From Anaerolineae bacterium (GTDB lineage Bacteria > Chloroflexota > Anaerolineae > B4-G1 > SLSP01), in the NCBI GenBank assembly GCA_016928755.1, contig JAFGKB010000314.1, positions 1 through 14,025 on the forward strand: 14,025 nt of DNA. Direction: 5' to 3'. Both the position numbers and the translations under genes were made by a program. Of the stretch, positions 7,332 through 13,763 are shown piece after piece (position 1 is the stretch's first letter; each line of letters starts with the position of its first letter). The notes beneath the pieces are model-generated. The model was not told where the DNA came from and did not search any database. It saw only the letters and a list, made by a program, of their open reading frames with translations.

Positions 7332-7447
7332 CTCTCTCAAGCCAGTCGCACAAAGCGACAAGGAAAATTCCTGAGGAGAAAGCCTGGTCTTGCCTCGGCA
7401 GGTCATTAAGCGCCTGGGACGCACCTGCTGTCTTTGACAGACAAGCT
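7293..7447 (-). promoter_or_regulatory. ribosomal protein L10 leader
   Basis: The transcript carries the hallmark of the L10(L12)4-binding site shared by rplJ leaders and 23S rRNA: AGACAGCAGGTGCG, then CGCTTAATGACCTGCCGAGG, with CAGGTG pairing to the later CCTG. A further stable hairpin, GTCGC with GCGAC, and an attenuator follow. Excess L10-L12 complex would bind here and lower rplJL expression. It is the only sizeable untranslated gap in the ribosomal block (7223-7469). Confidence 0.9.
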
Positions 7448-7469
7448 TAACCCTAAAATTATCTAATCT

Positions 7470-8189
7470 CTAGAGACCAACCTCCAAGGCTAATGCCGCA
7501 GCCGGGTCAACCTTAACACCAGGCCCCATAGTGGGAGCAAGTGTAACACGACGGACATATAGCCCTTTCAAAGCAACGGGGCGAACCCGTCGAATAGTAT
7601 CCATAATAGCCGTCAGATTGCCCATCAACTGTGTAGTAGAGAAACTGGCTTTACCAATAGGGCAATGAATGTTGCCAGAGCGGTCCACGCGGTACTCAAC
7701 TCGTCCGGCCTTGGCTTCGTCAATAGCATTGGCGAGGTCTTCAACCTTGACGACCGTACCGGTCTTGGGGTTAGGCATCAAGCCACGCCGTCCCAAAACA
7801 CGACCGAGACGACCGACTTTGGACATCATTTCGGGCACAGCGATAGACACATCGAAATCTACCCAGCCATCCATAATCTTCTTGATGCCCTCATCGTCGG
7901 CGATGATGAAATCCGCACCGGCCTCACGGGCCACGGGTTCGGCTTCCGCAGAAGCAAACACCAGGACCCGCACCGTCTTCCCCAGACCATATGGCAACCG
8001 TACTACACCACGAATTTGCTGGTCAGAGCGACGGGGGTCTAAACCCATTCGCAGGTGCAAATCAATAGTAGCGTCAAAGCCAACATAACTCACCTCTTTC
8101 ACCAGCTCAAGAGCTTCTTGGGGTGAATAGAGCTTCATATGTTCAACTTTTTGAACAACGTCTAAATACTTTTTTCCTCTTCTTGTCAT
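7470..8189 (-). CDS. rplA: 50S ribosomal protein L1
   Basis: L1 binds the mobile L1 stalk of 23S rRNA near the E site and in many bacteria represses its own L11-L1 operon. The 239-residue product has normal length. It starts MTRRGKKYLDVV, as L1 usually does, and contains the family signature region DVSIAVPEMMSKVGRLGRVL followed by GRRGLMPNPKTGTV. I place the start at the ATG at 8189, 7 bases after AGAGGT; an in-frame GTG at 8228 would add 13 residues unlike any L1. The rplK stop is 50 bases upstream. Confidence 0.98.
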   Translation of the reverse strand: MTRRGKKYLDVVQKVEHMKLYSPQEALELVKEVSYVGFDATIDLHLRMGLDPRRSDQQIRGVVRLPYGLGKTVRVLVFASAEAEPVAREAGADFIIADDEGIKKIMDGWVDFDVSIAVPEMMSKVGRLGRVLGRRGLMPNPKTGTVVKVEDLANAIDEAKAGRVEYRVDRSGNIHCPIGKASFSTTQLMGNLTAIMDTIRRVRPVALKGLYVRRVTLAPTMGPGVKVDPAAALALEVGL

Positions 8190-8239
8190 TCTTATACCTC
8201 TGTGGTTTAACGGGGGATACCCTCCCACTCAATCAGGAT

Positions 8240-8668
8240 TTAGCCCTCAATCAAAATACCCATACTGCGGGCGGTACCGGCAATCATAGCCTCCGCGCCC
8301 TCAATATCGTTAGCGTTAAGATCTTTCATCTTGGTTTCGGCGATCTCACGCAACTGCTGGCGGGTAATGCGGCCAACCTTATCACGGTTAGGCTCAGAAG
8401 ACCCTTTGGGAACCCCGGCGGCCTTACGCAACAGGTCGGGGGTCGGGGGGGTCTTCAAAATAAATTTGAATGATGAATCCTGAAAAATCGTAATCTCTGC
8501 CGGGACAATATTGCCGGCCATTCCAGATGTCTTAGCATTGTATTCTTTGCAGAAAGCCATCAAATTGATGCCGTGCTGGGCCAAGGCCGGCCCAATAGGG
8601 GGCGCGGGATTGGCTTTACCGGCCGGAATCTGCAACTTTACAACGGCTTTTACTTTCTTCTTCGCCAT
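8240..8668 (-). CDS. rplK: 50S ribosomal protein L11
   Basis: L11 binds the GTPase-associated centre of 23S rRNA and takes part in factor action and the stringent response. At 142 residues it equals the E. coli length. The N-terminal domain has VKLQIPAGKANPAPPIGPAL, and the C-terminal RNA-binding domain has DLNANDIEGAEAMIAGTARS. The ATG follows GAGGGAG. A hairpin just before the site may be an L1 target. It sits between nusG and rplA, the standard order. Confidence 0.99.
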   Translation of the reverse strand: MAKKKVKAVVKLQIPAGKANPAPPIGPALAQHGINLMAFCKEYNAKTSGMAGNIVPAEITIFQDSSFKFILKTPPTPDLLRKAAGVPKGSSEPNRDKVGRITRQQLREIAETKMKDLNANDIEGAEAMIAGTARSMGILIEG

Positions 8669-8685
8669 TCTTCAAAACTCCCTCT

Positions 8686-8705
8686 CTGGGTTTTATCTCA
8701 CCCAG
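8686..8705 (-). promoter_or_regulatory. hairpin before rplK, possible L1 autoregulatory site
   Basis: On the minus strand CTGGGT (8705-8700) pairs with ACCCAG (8691-8686) around the loop GAGATAAA, ending 17 bases before the rplK start and just ahead of the ribosome-binding site. A short stem with a purine loop at this position is where L1 binds its own mRNA in several bacteria. The match to the L1 motif is by eye only. Confidence 0.4.
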
Positions 8706-8717
8706 GCGCTTACAAAT

Positions 8718-9497
8718 CTAATTTTTCTCTACCTGTAAGAAATCTAATTCCACAGGGGTTTCACGTCCAAAGAATGAAACCAGGACGCGCACCTTGGTGC
8801 GTTCTTCGTCAATACCTTCCACTAATCCAATAAAGTCGGCAAATGGACCCTCAATAATGCGTACCTTCTGACCAATTTTGAAAGTCGCCCGTACTTGTGG
8901 CGCAGTAGCTTCCATACGCCGCAGAATCTTCTGCACAGCTTCCGGACGTAGCGGGGTCGGTAAATTACCCATCCCCACAAATCCCGTAACGCCAGGGGTA
9001 TTACGCACTACATACCAAGAATCATCGGTAAGGGCCATCTGTACCATAATATATCCGGGGAAGAGGCAGCGCTCAACAGTGCGCCGCTTGCTATCTTTAA
9101 TCTCAATCTCTTCAACCGTAGGAACTACCACCTCAAAGATAAAGTCCTGCATATTCATAGATTCAATGCGCTGGTCCAGGTTGTGCTTAACTTTGTGCTC
9201 ATACCCCGAATAGCAATGAATCACATACCATGCACGTTGGTCCTCGAGTTCCTCACCCTCAAGCGGGGCAAAGGGATCAGGCAGAACCCCCACTGGCTCC
9301 ACGTCCTCTTCTGGCTCAGATTCTTTCTGTGCCATAGAGACCGGGACAGGGACCTCCTCTTTAGCTGTTTCCAGACCGAATCGCTCCAAGATATTATCTT
9401 GGGAAAGCGATTCAGGAAGAGATTCTAGATCTATCTCTTCTTCAAAGGAATCATCTACAGGTATCTTTTCCTCTTCAGGTGGAAAATCATTAACCAT
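8718..9497 (-). CDS. nusG: transcription elongation factor NusG with acidic N-terminal extension
   Basis: NusG binds the RNA polymerase clamp to regulate elongation, pausing and coupling to ribosomes or Rho. Of 259 residues, about 1-87 are an extension; the NGN domain begins at RAWYVIHCYSGYEHKV (88-103) and includes CLFPGYIMV and VRNTPGVTGFVG. The KOW domain follows: KIGQKVRIIEGPFADFIG and KVRVLVSFFGRETPVEL. The usual length is about 180, so the extension is notable: 29 of 87 residues are Asp or Glu, with only four Lys or Arg, and it looks disordered. I start at the ATG at 9497, 7 bases after the secE stop; a TTG at 9527 would overlap secE by 23 bases. The ribosome-binding site, AGAGG, lies within the end of secE at rather long spacing. 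Confidence 0.97.
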   Translation of the reverse strand: MVNDFPPEEEKIPVDDSFEEEIDLESLPESLSQDNILERFGLETAKEEVPVPVSMAQKESEPEEDVEPVGVLPDPFAPLEGEELEDQRAWYVIHCYSGYEHKVKHNLDQRIESMNMQDFIFEVVVPTVEEIEIKDSKRRTVERCLFPGYIMVQMALTDDSWYVVRNTPGVTGFVGMGNLPTPLRPEAVQKILRRMEATAPQVRATFKIGQKVRIIEGPFADFIGLVEGIDEERTKVRVLVSFFGRETPVELDFLQVEKN

Positions 9498-9504
9498 AAA
9501 AGGT

Positions 9505-9801
9505 TCAGACCTCTTCTCCCTGACCAATCAGGTAAGCTGAGACCAATAAAGCCACAACTATAACTACACCCAGAATGATAAACAACCAATTCTGGCTCAC
9601 AACACCACGAAGCAGCCAACTAAAGAAATAGTCAGCTAACCCCAAAAAGATAGCCATCGCAAAAGTAACGGCTAGAACCAGTTGGGTCATCGTGATAGCG
9701 TCATCACGGGTTGGCCAGCGTACTTTACGCAGTTCTGCTCGTGTTTCTCGGAAATAGCGAGTAAGGCCGCTTTCCTTACGTATATTTTGTTGGCTAGTCA
9801 C
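9505..9801 (-). CDS. secE: preprotein translocase subunit SecE
   Basis: SecE clamps the two halves of the SecY channel for Sec-dependent export. The 98-residue protein has the conserved amphipathic segment RYFRETRAELRKVRWPTRDD at 15-34, then the core membrane helix at about 38-63. A second hydrophobic stretch follows at 71-93, where most short SecE proteins end; E. coli has three helices with two in front of the core. The start is GTG at 9801, 5 bases after AAGGGGG. The stop is 7 bases before nusG. The secE-nusG order supports the call. Confidence 0.96.
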   Translation of the reverse strand: MTSQQNIRKESGLTRYFRETRAELRKVRWPTRDDAITMTQLVLAVTFAMAIFLGLADYFFSWLLRGVVSQNWLFIILGVVIVVALLVSAYLIGQGEEV

Positions 9802-9837
9802 CTAGTCCCCCTTCTACTTCGCAATTCATCCCTACAC

Positions 9838-9874
9838 TTTAAGACACCGTCCAAGCTAATGGCGGTGTCTTAAA
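9838..9874 (-). repeat. 12-bp hairpin between tRNA-Trp and secE
   Basis: TTTAAGACACCG (9838-9849) and CGGTGTCTTAAA (9863-9874) are perfect inverted arms around 13 bases. On the minus strand a T7 run overlaps the 5' side of the stem directly after the tRNA-Trp 3' end, and no T-run follows the hairpin, so it is not a standard terminator for secE-ward transcription. It may protect or mark a processing point between tRNA and mRNA. Confidence 0.6.
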
Positions 9875-9880
9875 AAAAGG

Positions 9881-9953
9881 CAGGCGAGGCAGGAATTGAA
9901 CCCGCAACCTACGGTTTTGGAGACCGTTGCTCTCCCAATTGAGCTACTCGCCT
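9881..9953 (-). tRNA. tRNA-Trp (CCA)
   Basis: A cloverleaf of 73 bases: acceptor AGGCGAG with CTCGCCT and discriminator G, D arm TAGCTCAATTGGGAGAGCA, anticodon stem ACGGT/ACCGT with loop CTCCAAA giving anticodon CCA, and T loop GGTTCAATTCC. No CCA end is encoded. It lies 11 bases downstream of the rpmG stop and upstream of secE, so it is probably cut from a shared transcript. Confidence 0.97.
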
Positions 9954-9964
9954 ACGCAAAACAG

Positions 9965-10132
9965 TTACTTAGTCTCGCGATGCGCAGTATGTGCCTTGCA
10001 ACGCGGACAGTACTTCTTCAATTCAAGGCGACCGGAATCATTACGCCGGTTCTTCTCTGACGTATAATTCTGTTCCTTGCACTCGGTGCAAGCCAGAGTA
10101 ATTGTCAAACGTACAGCTTTTTTCTTAGCCAT
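9965..10132 (-). CDS. rpmG: 50S ribosomal protein L33
   Basis: Small ribosomal protein near the tRNA E site of the 50S subunit. At 55 residues it has normal length. It begins MAKKKAVRLTITLACTEC and carries two cysteine pairs, CTEC and CPRC, so it is the zinc-binding form. ELKKYCPRCKAHTAHRETK is a typical L33 C-terminus. The start is the ATG at 10132 after GGGGAT; an in-frame upstream codon at 10150 would add six residues unlike L33. It sits between tRNA-Thr and tRNA-Trp, as in many bacteria. Confidence 0.98.
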   Translation of the reverse strand: MAKKKAVRLTITLACTECKEQNYTSEKNRRNDSGRLELKKYCPRCKAHTAHRETK

Positions 10133-10181
10133 AAATAATCCCCATCTCAATTAATAAATTGAAAAGGCTTTAGCCTTTCTG

Positions 10182-10254
10182 AGCCCACAATCAGACTTGA
10201 ACTGATGACCCCTTTCTTACCAAGAAAGTGCTCTACCGACTGAGCTATGTGGGC
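10182..10254 (-). tRNA. tRNA-Thr (GGT)
   Basis: A 73-base cloverleaf: acceptor GCCCACA with TGTGGGC, D arm TAGCTCAGTCGGTAGAGCA, anticodon stem CTTTC/GAAAG with loop TTGGTAA giving anticodon GGT, which reads ACC and ACU. T loop is GTTCAAGTC. CCA is not encoded. It is third in the Thr-Tyr-Thr set. Confidence 0.96.
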
Positions 10255-10285
10255 ATGCCACTTCTTATCTTTTAAATAAAAAAGG

Positions 10286-10367
10286 TGGGCAGAGGCGGAT
10301 TCGAACCACCGAAGGCTTAGCCAGCTGATTTACAGTCAGCCCCCTTTGGCCACTTGGGTATCTGCCC
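10286..10367 (-). tRNA. tRNA-Tyr (GTA)
   Basis: An 82-base class II tRNA: acceptor GGGCAGA with TCTGCCC and discriminator A, anticodon stem GCTGA/TCAGC with loop CTGTAAA giving anticodon GTA, a long variable arm CTGGCTAAGCCTTC, and T loop GGTTCGAATCC. CCA is not encoded (ACC then T). The following T6 run might stop a little transcription. Confidence 0.96.
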
Positions 10368-10392
10368 ACATTATTAAACACTTAAACTACAA

Positions 10393-10465
10393 AGCCGACG
10401 GTGGGAATTGAACCCACATCCCTCCGCTTACAAGGCGGATGCTCCGCCGATTGAGCTACGTCGGC
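10393..10465 (-). tRNA. tRNA-Thr (TGT)
   Basis: A 73-base cloverleaf: acceptor GCCGACG with CGTCGGC, D arm TAGCTCAATCGGCGGAGCA, anticodon stem TCCGC/GCGGA with loop CTTGTAA giving anticodon TGT, reading ACA and ACG. T loop is GGTTCAATTCC. CCA is not encoded. First gene after the strong promoter. Confidence 0.97.
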
Positions 10466-10532
10466 GTATCGCAACCATTAACACAACGCCATTGCAAAGG
10501 GCTATTACATTTTCCCACCCCAAGCAGCCGTA

Positions 10533-10560
10533 AGTATACACAAGTCCAAAAATTTGTCAA
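10533..10560 (-). promoter_or_regulatory. strong sigma70-type promoter of the tRNA-rpmG-secE-nusG block
   Basis: On the minus strand TTGACA (10560-10555) and TATACT (10538-10533) are separated by 16 bases; transcription should begin near 10526, about 60 bases before the first tRNA. The -35 is perfect and the -10 matches five of six positions. It is the best promoter I can see for the whole translation block. Confidence 0.88.
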
Positions 10561-10568
10561 CCCCTCTA

Positions 10569-11870
10569 TCAACCAAAACGCTGCTTAGAAACCACCCGGC
10601 GCTCCAAAATAGCCTTTAACTGCGCCGGTGATTCAGCGTAGACCGGATCAAAAGTCACACCGGGATAGTATTGTTCAAAGAAAGCGTGAATATCCTCCGG
10701 CCACCATTGAGGGTTCACCACCGTAATCACGCGCTCGGTTAATCCCGGCCCATAGGCCGCATCATCGGCACTGGTCCCAATAGTAGGCTTGAACGTCGTC
10801 CAATAGCGTTCCGCGGCCGCGATCCAGGTCCAATCCGCCTGTGGCGGGAAGAGCAAATAATGCCGGCCATAAGGCTCGCGGGGCTTGCACATATGGGATT
10901 CTTTGTATTTAGCAGCGCCGGTATCACTCTCAACCGGCGGCTCTTCCTCCCCCGGTGAGGGTGACACAATTGGCTCATCCCAGGTGGGGTCAGAAGTGTC
11001 CTTGATGGAAATCATATAATCCACCAGCATTGGCACCCATGCCTCAAAGTCATAGATGCGCCACTGACCACCGGCGGAACCTAGGGTAAAGAGGTGCGCG
11101 CCGATGACGTAGTAATCCTCACGCAACCGTTCATCGTACCACGTGATCTGGTCCATCCATTCCTGGAACTCCACCTTCCGTGATTCCAAGCCCAGGTTTG
11201 CCTCGGTCAGGAAGAGCGGCACTACTTCATCACGGGGGATAAGGAAATCCTCATACCACCAGCGGTAGCGACAAGCCAATGAGCCGCGATTAGGATAGGT
11301 GGGTTTGCCGGGAAGCGGTTCTCCGTACCATTTCTGCATAGGATAAGCATACTCATGCAGGGCCAGGGCATGACCGCCGGCTTTGGCCGCGCTAAAGACC
11401 CCGGTATTCACAATCGCCTCGATCTCCTCCCACTCCGGCACCCCCAAGCTATAGCCAAACATAGCGAGTTTATAGCCTTCCTGATTGGCGAACTCGATGA
11501 AGTGCACGAAGAGTTCCCCCAGTTTGCCATGTCCTTCTGGGCCGGCCGGGTCCATCTCATTGGTGATTTCCCAGAAATCAACGTATTGGCGATGGGGTTC
11601 CCACTTGGGCAGCAGATTATCCAGCACCCGGCGGGCCGTCTTGCGCAAATCCCCATCCAACGGGGGGGACTCCACCAGGTGTCCATCAGCACCCTTCATA
11701 TAACGCCCCACCGTCACAGTTTCGGGATTGATTTTTTTAACATCAGCCAGCATACCGATACCTTCAACGGCCTTAACCGTCGTCATCTTTGCCCCGGCGG
11801 CCTTTAACTTCTTCAGTGCACCAATCGTACCACCAGACAAAATCGCATGGATTCCAAGTTTACTAGGCAT
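10569..11870 (-). CDS. clan GH-A-like glycoside hydrolase-type TIM-barrel protein
   Basis: A 433-residue protein that looks like a clan GH-A barrel. WEITNEM places an Asn-Glu pair at 104-105, the usual acid/base position after strand 4, and LFLTEANLG places Glu223 where the nucleophile sits after strand 7; HEYAY at 172-176 is a further barrel-like active-site motif. The barrel spans about 1-290. A Pro/Glu-rich linker (about 300-317) leads to a C-terminal region of about 110 residues, rich in Trp, that I do not recognise. No signal peptide is seen, so it may act in the cytoplasm. The ATG at 11870 follows GGGAGG by 7 bases; upstream in-frame codons would run through the promoter and are rejected. 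Substrate unknown; activity is inferred from the two Glu positions only. Confidence 0.75.
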   Translation of the reverse strand: MPSKLGIHAILSGGTIGALKKLKAAGAKMTTVKAVEGIGMLADVKKINPETVTVGRYMKGADGHLVESPPLDGDLRKTARRVLDNLLPKWEPHRQYVDFWEITNEMDPAGPEGHGKLGELFVHFIEFANQEGYKLAMFGYSLGVPEWEEIEAIVNTGVFSAAKAGGHALALHEYAYPMQKWYGEPLPGKPTYPNRGSLACRYRWWYEDFLIPRDEVVPLFLTEANLGLESRKVEFQEWMDQITWYDERLREDYYVIGAHLFTLGSAGGQWRIYDFEAWVPMLVDYMISIKDTSDPTWDEPIVSPSPGEEEPPVESDTGAAKYKESHMCKPREPYGRHYLLFPPQADWTWIAAAERYWTTFKPTIGTSADDAAYGPGLTERVITVVNPQWWPEDIHAFFEQYYPGVTFDPVYAESPAQLKAILERRVVSKQRFG

Positions 11871-11916
11871 ACCCCATCCTCCCTTCTCACTGAGAATGTA
11901 AGAAATCTCTTTAACT

Positions 11917-11945
11917 ATTGTAGGGGAAAATAGCATAAAATGCAA
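11917..11945 (-). promoter_or_regulatory. promoter of the GH-A-like gene
   Basis: On the minus strand TTGCAT (11945-11940), a 17-base spacer and TACAAT (11922-11917). Predicted start near 11910, about 40 bases before the ATG. Its -35 lies 11 bases from the -35 of the divergent promoter, so the two polymerases may compete. Confidence 0.7.
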
Positions 11946-11956
11946 CCTTAAAACTA

Positions 11957-11984
11957 TTGACGGAAGGGCGTGTTCAGGTATACT
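11957..11984 (+). promoter_or_regulatory. promoter of the GT2-methyltransferase operon
   Basis: TTGACG (11957-11962), a 16-base spacer and TATACT (11979-11984) on the plus strand. Predicted start near 11991, giving a leader of about 37 bases before the ATG at 12028. Confidence 0.75.
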
Positions 11985-12027
11985 GTTAAGGTTATGTCCG
12001 TTTACTAACACCGATTAAATATAACAA

Positions 12028-12753
12028 ATGGGGCAAAACTTGAAAACGAGTGTAATCGTACCGACTTATAATGAAAAAGAAAATATCAGAGCGCTGGTTA
12101 CCATGTTATTGGAACTCCCAATAGCGGCCAGCGTGATTGTGGTTGACGATAACTCCCCAGATGGCACCGGAGAGATTGCCGACCGTTTAGCGGCTGAAAA
12201 TACAGGGCGCGTCCATGTGATCCACCGTCCCGGGAAATTAGGGCTAGGCACGGCCTATATCGCCGGATTTAAGCATGCTCTGCATAACGGCCAAGATTTA
12301 ATTGTCACAATGGATGCCGATTTTTCACACCATCCCCGCTATATTCCAGGGATGATAGAGAAGATTGAAACGGGCTATGACCTAGTCATCGGCAGTCGTT
12401 ATGTAACCGGGGGAGGGACCATTGAATGTGCTGCGCTCCGCAAGTTCCTCAGTTGGGGCGCGAATGCCTTTGCCCGCACGTTGTTAGGGTTGCGGGCACA
12501 TGATACTACCGCCGGCTTCCGCTGTTACCGGCGTGAGGTGCTGGAATCCATTGCACTAGATAGGATTTTCTCCAGTGGGTATTCGTTCCTGATTGAGATG
12601 CTTTACAAAGTACAACATCAGGGCTGGAAAGTCGGAGAAGTGCCCATTATCTTCCAAAACCGGCAGCAGGGTAGTTCAAAAATCTCCAAGAACGAGATCC
12701 TCAAGGCGCTACAAACAGTTTTAAAACTCTTCTGGACCAGAGGTAAGGATTAA
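12028..12753 (+). CDS. DPM1-like family 2 glycosyltransferase (polyprenyl-phosphate mannosyltransferase type)
   Basis: A GT-A inverting enzyme that would transfer a sugar, usually mannose from GDP-mannose, to a polyprenyl phosphate at the inner face of the membrane. Its 241 residues hold SVIVPTYNEKENI (8-20), VVDDNSPDGTG (38-48), the metal-binding DAD at 96-98 within MDADFSHHP, IGSRYVTGGG (121-130), TTAGFRCYRR (160-169) and FQNRQQGSSK (209-218), the DPM1 order. It ends without the C-terminal membrane domain found in longer homologues, as in soluble DPM1. No clear Shine-Dalgarno precedes the ATG (upstream ATAACAA), so initiation may be weak. A methyltransferase follows after one base. Confidence 0.93.
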   Translation: MGQNLKTSVIVPTYNEKENIRALVTMLLELPIAASVIVVDDNSPDGTGEIADRLAAENTGRVHVIHRPGKLGLGTAYIAGFKHALHNGQDLIVTMDADFSHHPRYIPGMIEKIETGYDLVIGSRYVTGGGTIECAALRKFLSWGANAFARTLLGLRAHDTTAGFRCYRREVLESIALDRIFSSGYSFLIEMLYKVQHQGWKVGEVPIIFQNRQQGSSKISKNEILKALQTVLKLFWTRGKD

Positions 12754-12754
12754 C

Positions 12755-13675
12755 ATGCCCAAACATTTCGAAGAAGTTACATGTAATCTCTGTGGTGCGG
12801 ATAACACCAAAGTCCGTTTTCCCTCAACGTTAAAAGAAAATGCCGAGGGCAATTGGGGCGCTTATGCCTGTACCAATGGCGGCTATGGCTACCACGCACC
12901 AATTGTGGAATGCAACAAATGTGGCCTAGTATATATGAATCCCCGGCGGCTTTCCACCGAGGTTATGGATCTCTATGCTGCCGTTGAGGACCCGCTGTAT
13001 GTGGAGGAACGGGAAGGTCGTATCCTGACTTTTGAACACCACCTGCGCCCTTTAGAAAGATATACCGGAGCACCCAATCACCGCCCGCTTCTGGATGTAG
13101 GTGCCCACACCGGCGTATTTGTGGAGATTGCCGCGCGGCACGGTTGGGATGCCTGGGGGGTAGAGCCTAGCCATTGGGCAGTGGAACAGGCCCGGACCAA
13201 TGGTTTGCAGATGTGCGAGGGTACGTTGGAAGATGCCGGGATCCCCGACGCAGAATTTGACGTTGTCACAATGTGGGATGTTATTGAACACCTCACCGAT
13301 CCCATGCGTACCTTGGCGGAATCCTGGCGCGTGCTCCGACCTGGGGGCTGGCTGGTCATCCACACCATTGATATCGACAGCCTCTTTGCCCGTGTGATGG
13401 GCGGCCATTGGCCCTGGTTAATGGAGATGCACCTCTACTACTTCTCCCGGAAGTCGCTAGGGGCAATGCTGAATAAGACCGGGTTTAAGGTGCAATGGAT
13501 GGGGGCACAGGGACGCTATCTGCGGGCCGGTTACCTAGCCAGTCGGGTCACGGCCTTGATGCCTTTTGCCGGCAAGCCCTTGGAGTGGCTGGTTACCAAG
13601 CTCAACTTGCGCGGGCTGGCATTGCGCATCAACCTAGGGGACTTGTTCACCACTTACGCCCAGAAGCCAGAATAA
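12755..13675 (+). CDS. SAM-dependent methyltransferase with N-terminal zinc ribbon
   Basis: A class I methyltransferase of 306 residues. An N-terminal zinc-ribbon-like part carries CNLC (10-13) and CNKC (53-56), an arrangement common in sugar C-methyltransferases and related enzymes of surface-glycan clusters. The SAM domain has motif I LLDVGAHTGVF (112-122), the acidic GVEPS (135-139), motif II-like FDVVTMWDVIEHL (168-180) and LRPGGWLVIHT (194-204). The ATG is one base after the GT2 stop, with AGGA inside the end of that gene, so the two are cotranscribed and probably coupled. A role in modifying the sugar lipid or glycan made with the GT2 is inferred; a protein or small-molecule substrate cannot be excluded. 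Confidence 0.9.
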   Translation: MPKHFEEVTCNLCGADNTKVRFPSTLKENAEGNWGAYACTNGGYGYHAPIVECNKCGLVYMNPRRLSTEVMDLYAAVEDPLYVEEREGRILTFEHHLRPLERYTGAPNHRPLLDVGAHTGVFVEIAARHGWDAWGVEPSHWAVEQARTNGLQMCEGTLEDAGIPDAEFDVVTMWDVIEHLTDPMRTLAESWRVLRPGGWLVIHTIDIDSLFARVMGGHWPWLMEMHLYYFSRKSLGAMLNKTGFKVQWMGAQGRYLRAGYLASRVTALMPFAGKPLEWLVTKLNLRGLALRINLGDLFTTYAQKPE

Positions 13676-13702
13676 CAAAGCTACATTTTATCTAATCAGT
13701 CC

Positions 13703-13731
13703 TTGACATAAGCTGTTTCCTGGGACATAAT
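13703..13731 (+). promoter_or_regulatory. strong promoter of the DUF523 gene
   Basis: TTGACA (13703-13708), a 17-base spacer and CATAAT (13726-13731), 11 of 12 consensus bases. Predicted start near 13738, so the leader is about 26 bases and includes AGGAGG at 13749-13754. No terminator is visible between the methyltransferase stop and this promoter. Confidence 0.85.
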
Positions 13732-13763
13732 CAATTATAAGTTCTTCCAGGAGGTGGCTAATT

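Noticed and set aside
8190..8228. GTG start adding 13 residues to L1
   Set aside because: L1 proteins begin at the MTRRGKKY-like sequence, which has its own ribosome-binding site.
9498..9527. TTG start adding 10 residues to NusG
   Set aside because: It would overlap secE by 23 bases; a nearby ATG follows the secE stop.
11871..12011. 47-residue upstream extension of the GH-A-like ORF
   Set aside because: It runs through the promoter and predicted start site, and the ATG at 11870 has a well-placed GGGAGG.
13052..13408. Minus-strand ORFs inside the methyltransferase gene
   Set aside because: Antisense shadows of a gene with clear SAM motifs; no start signals.
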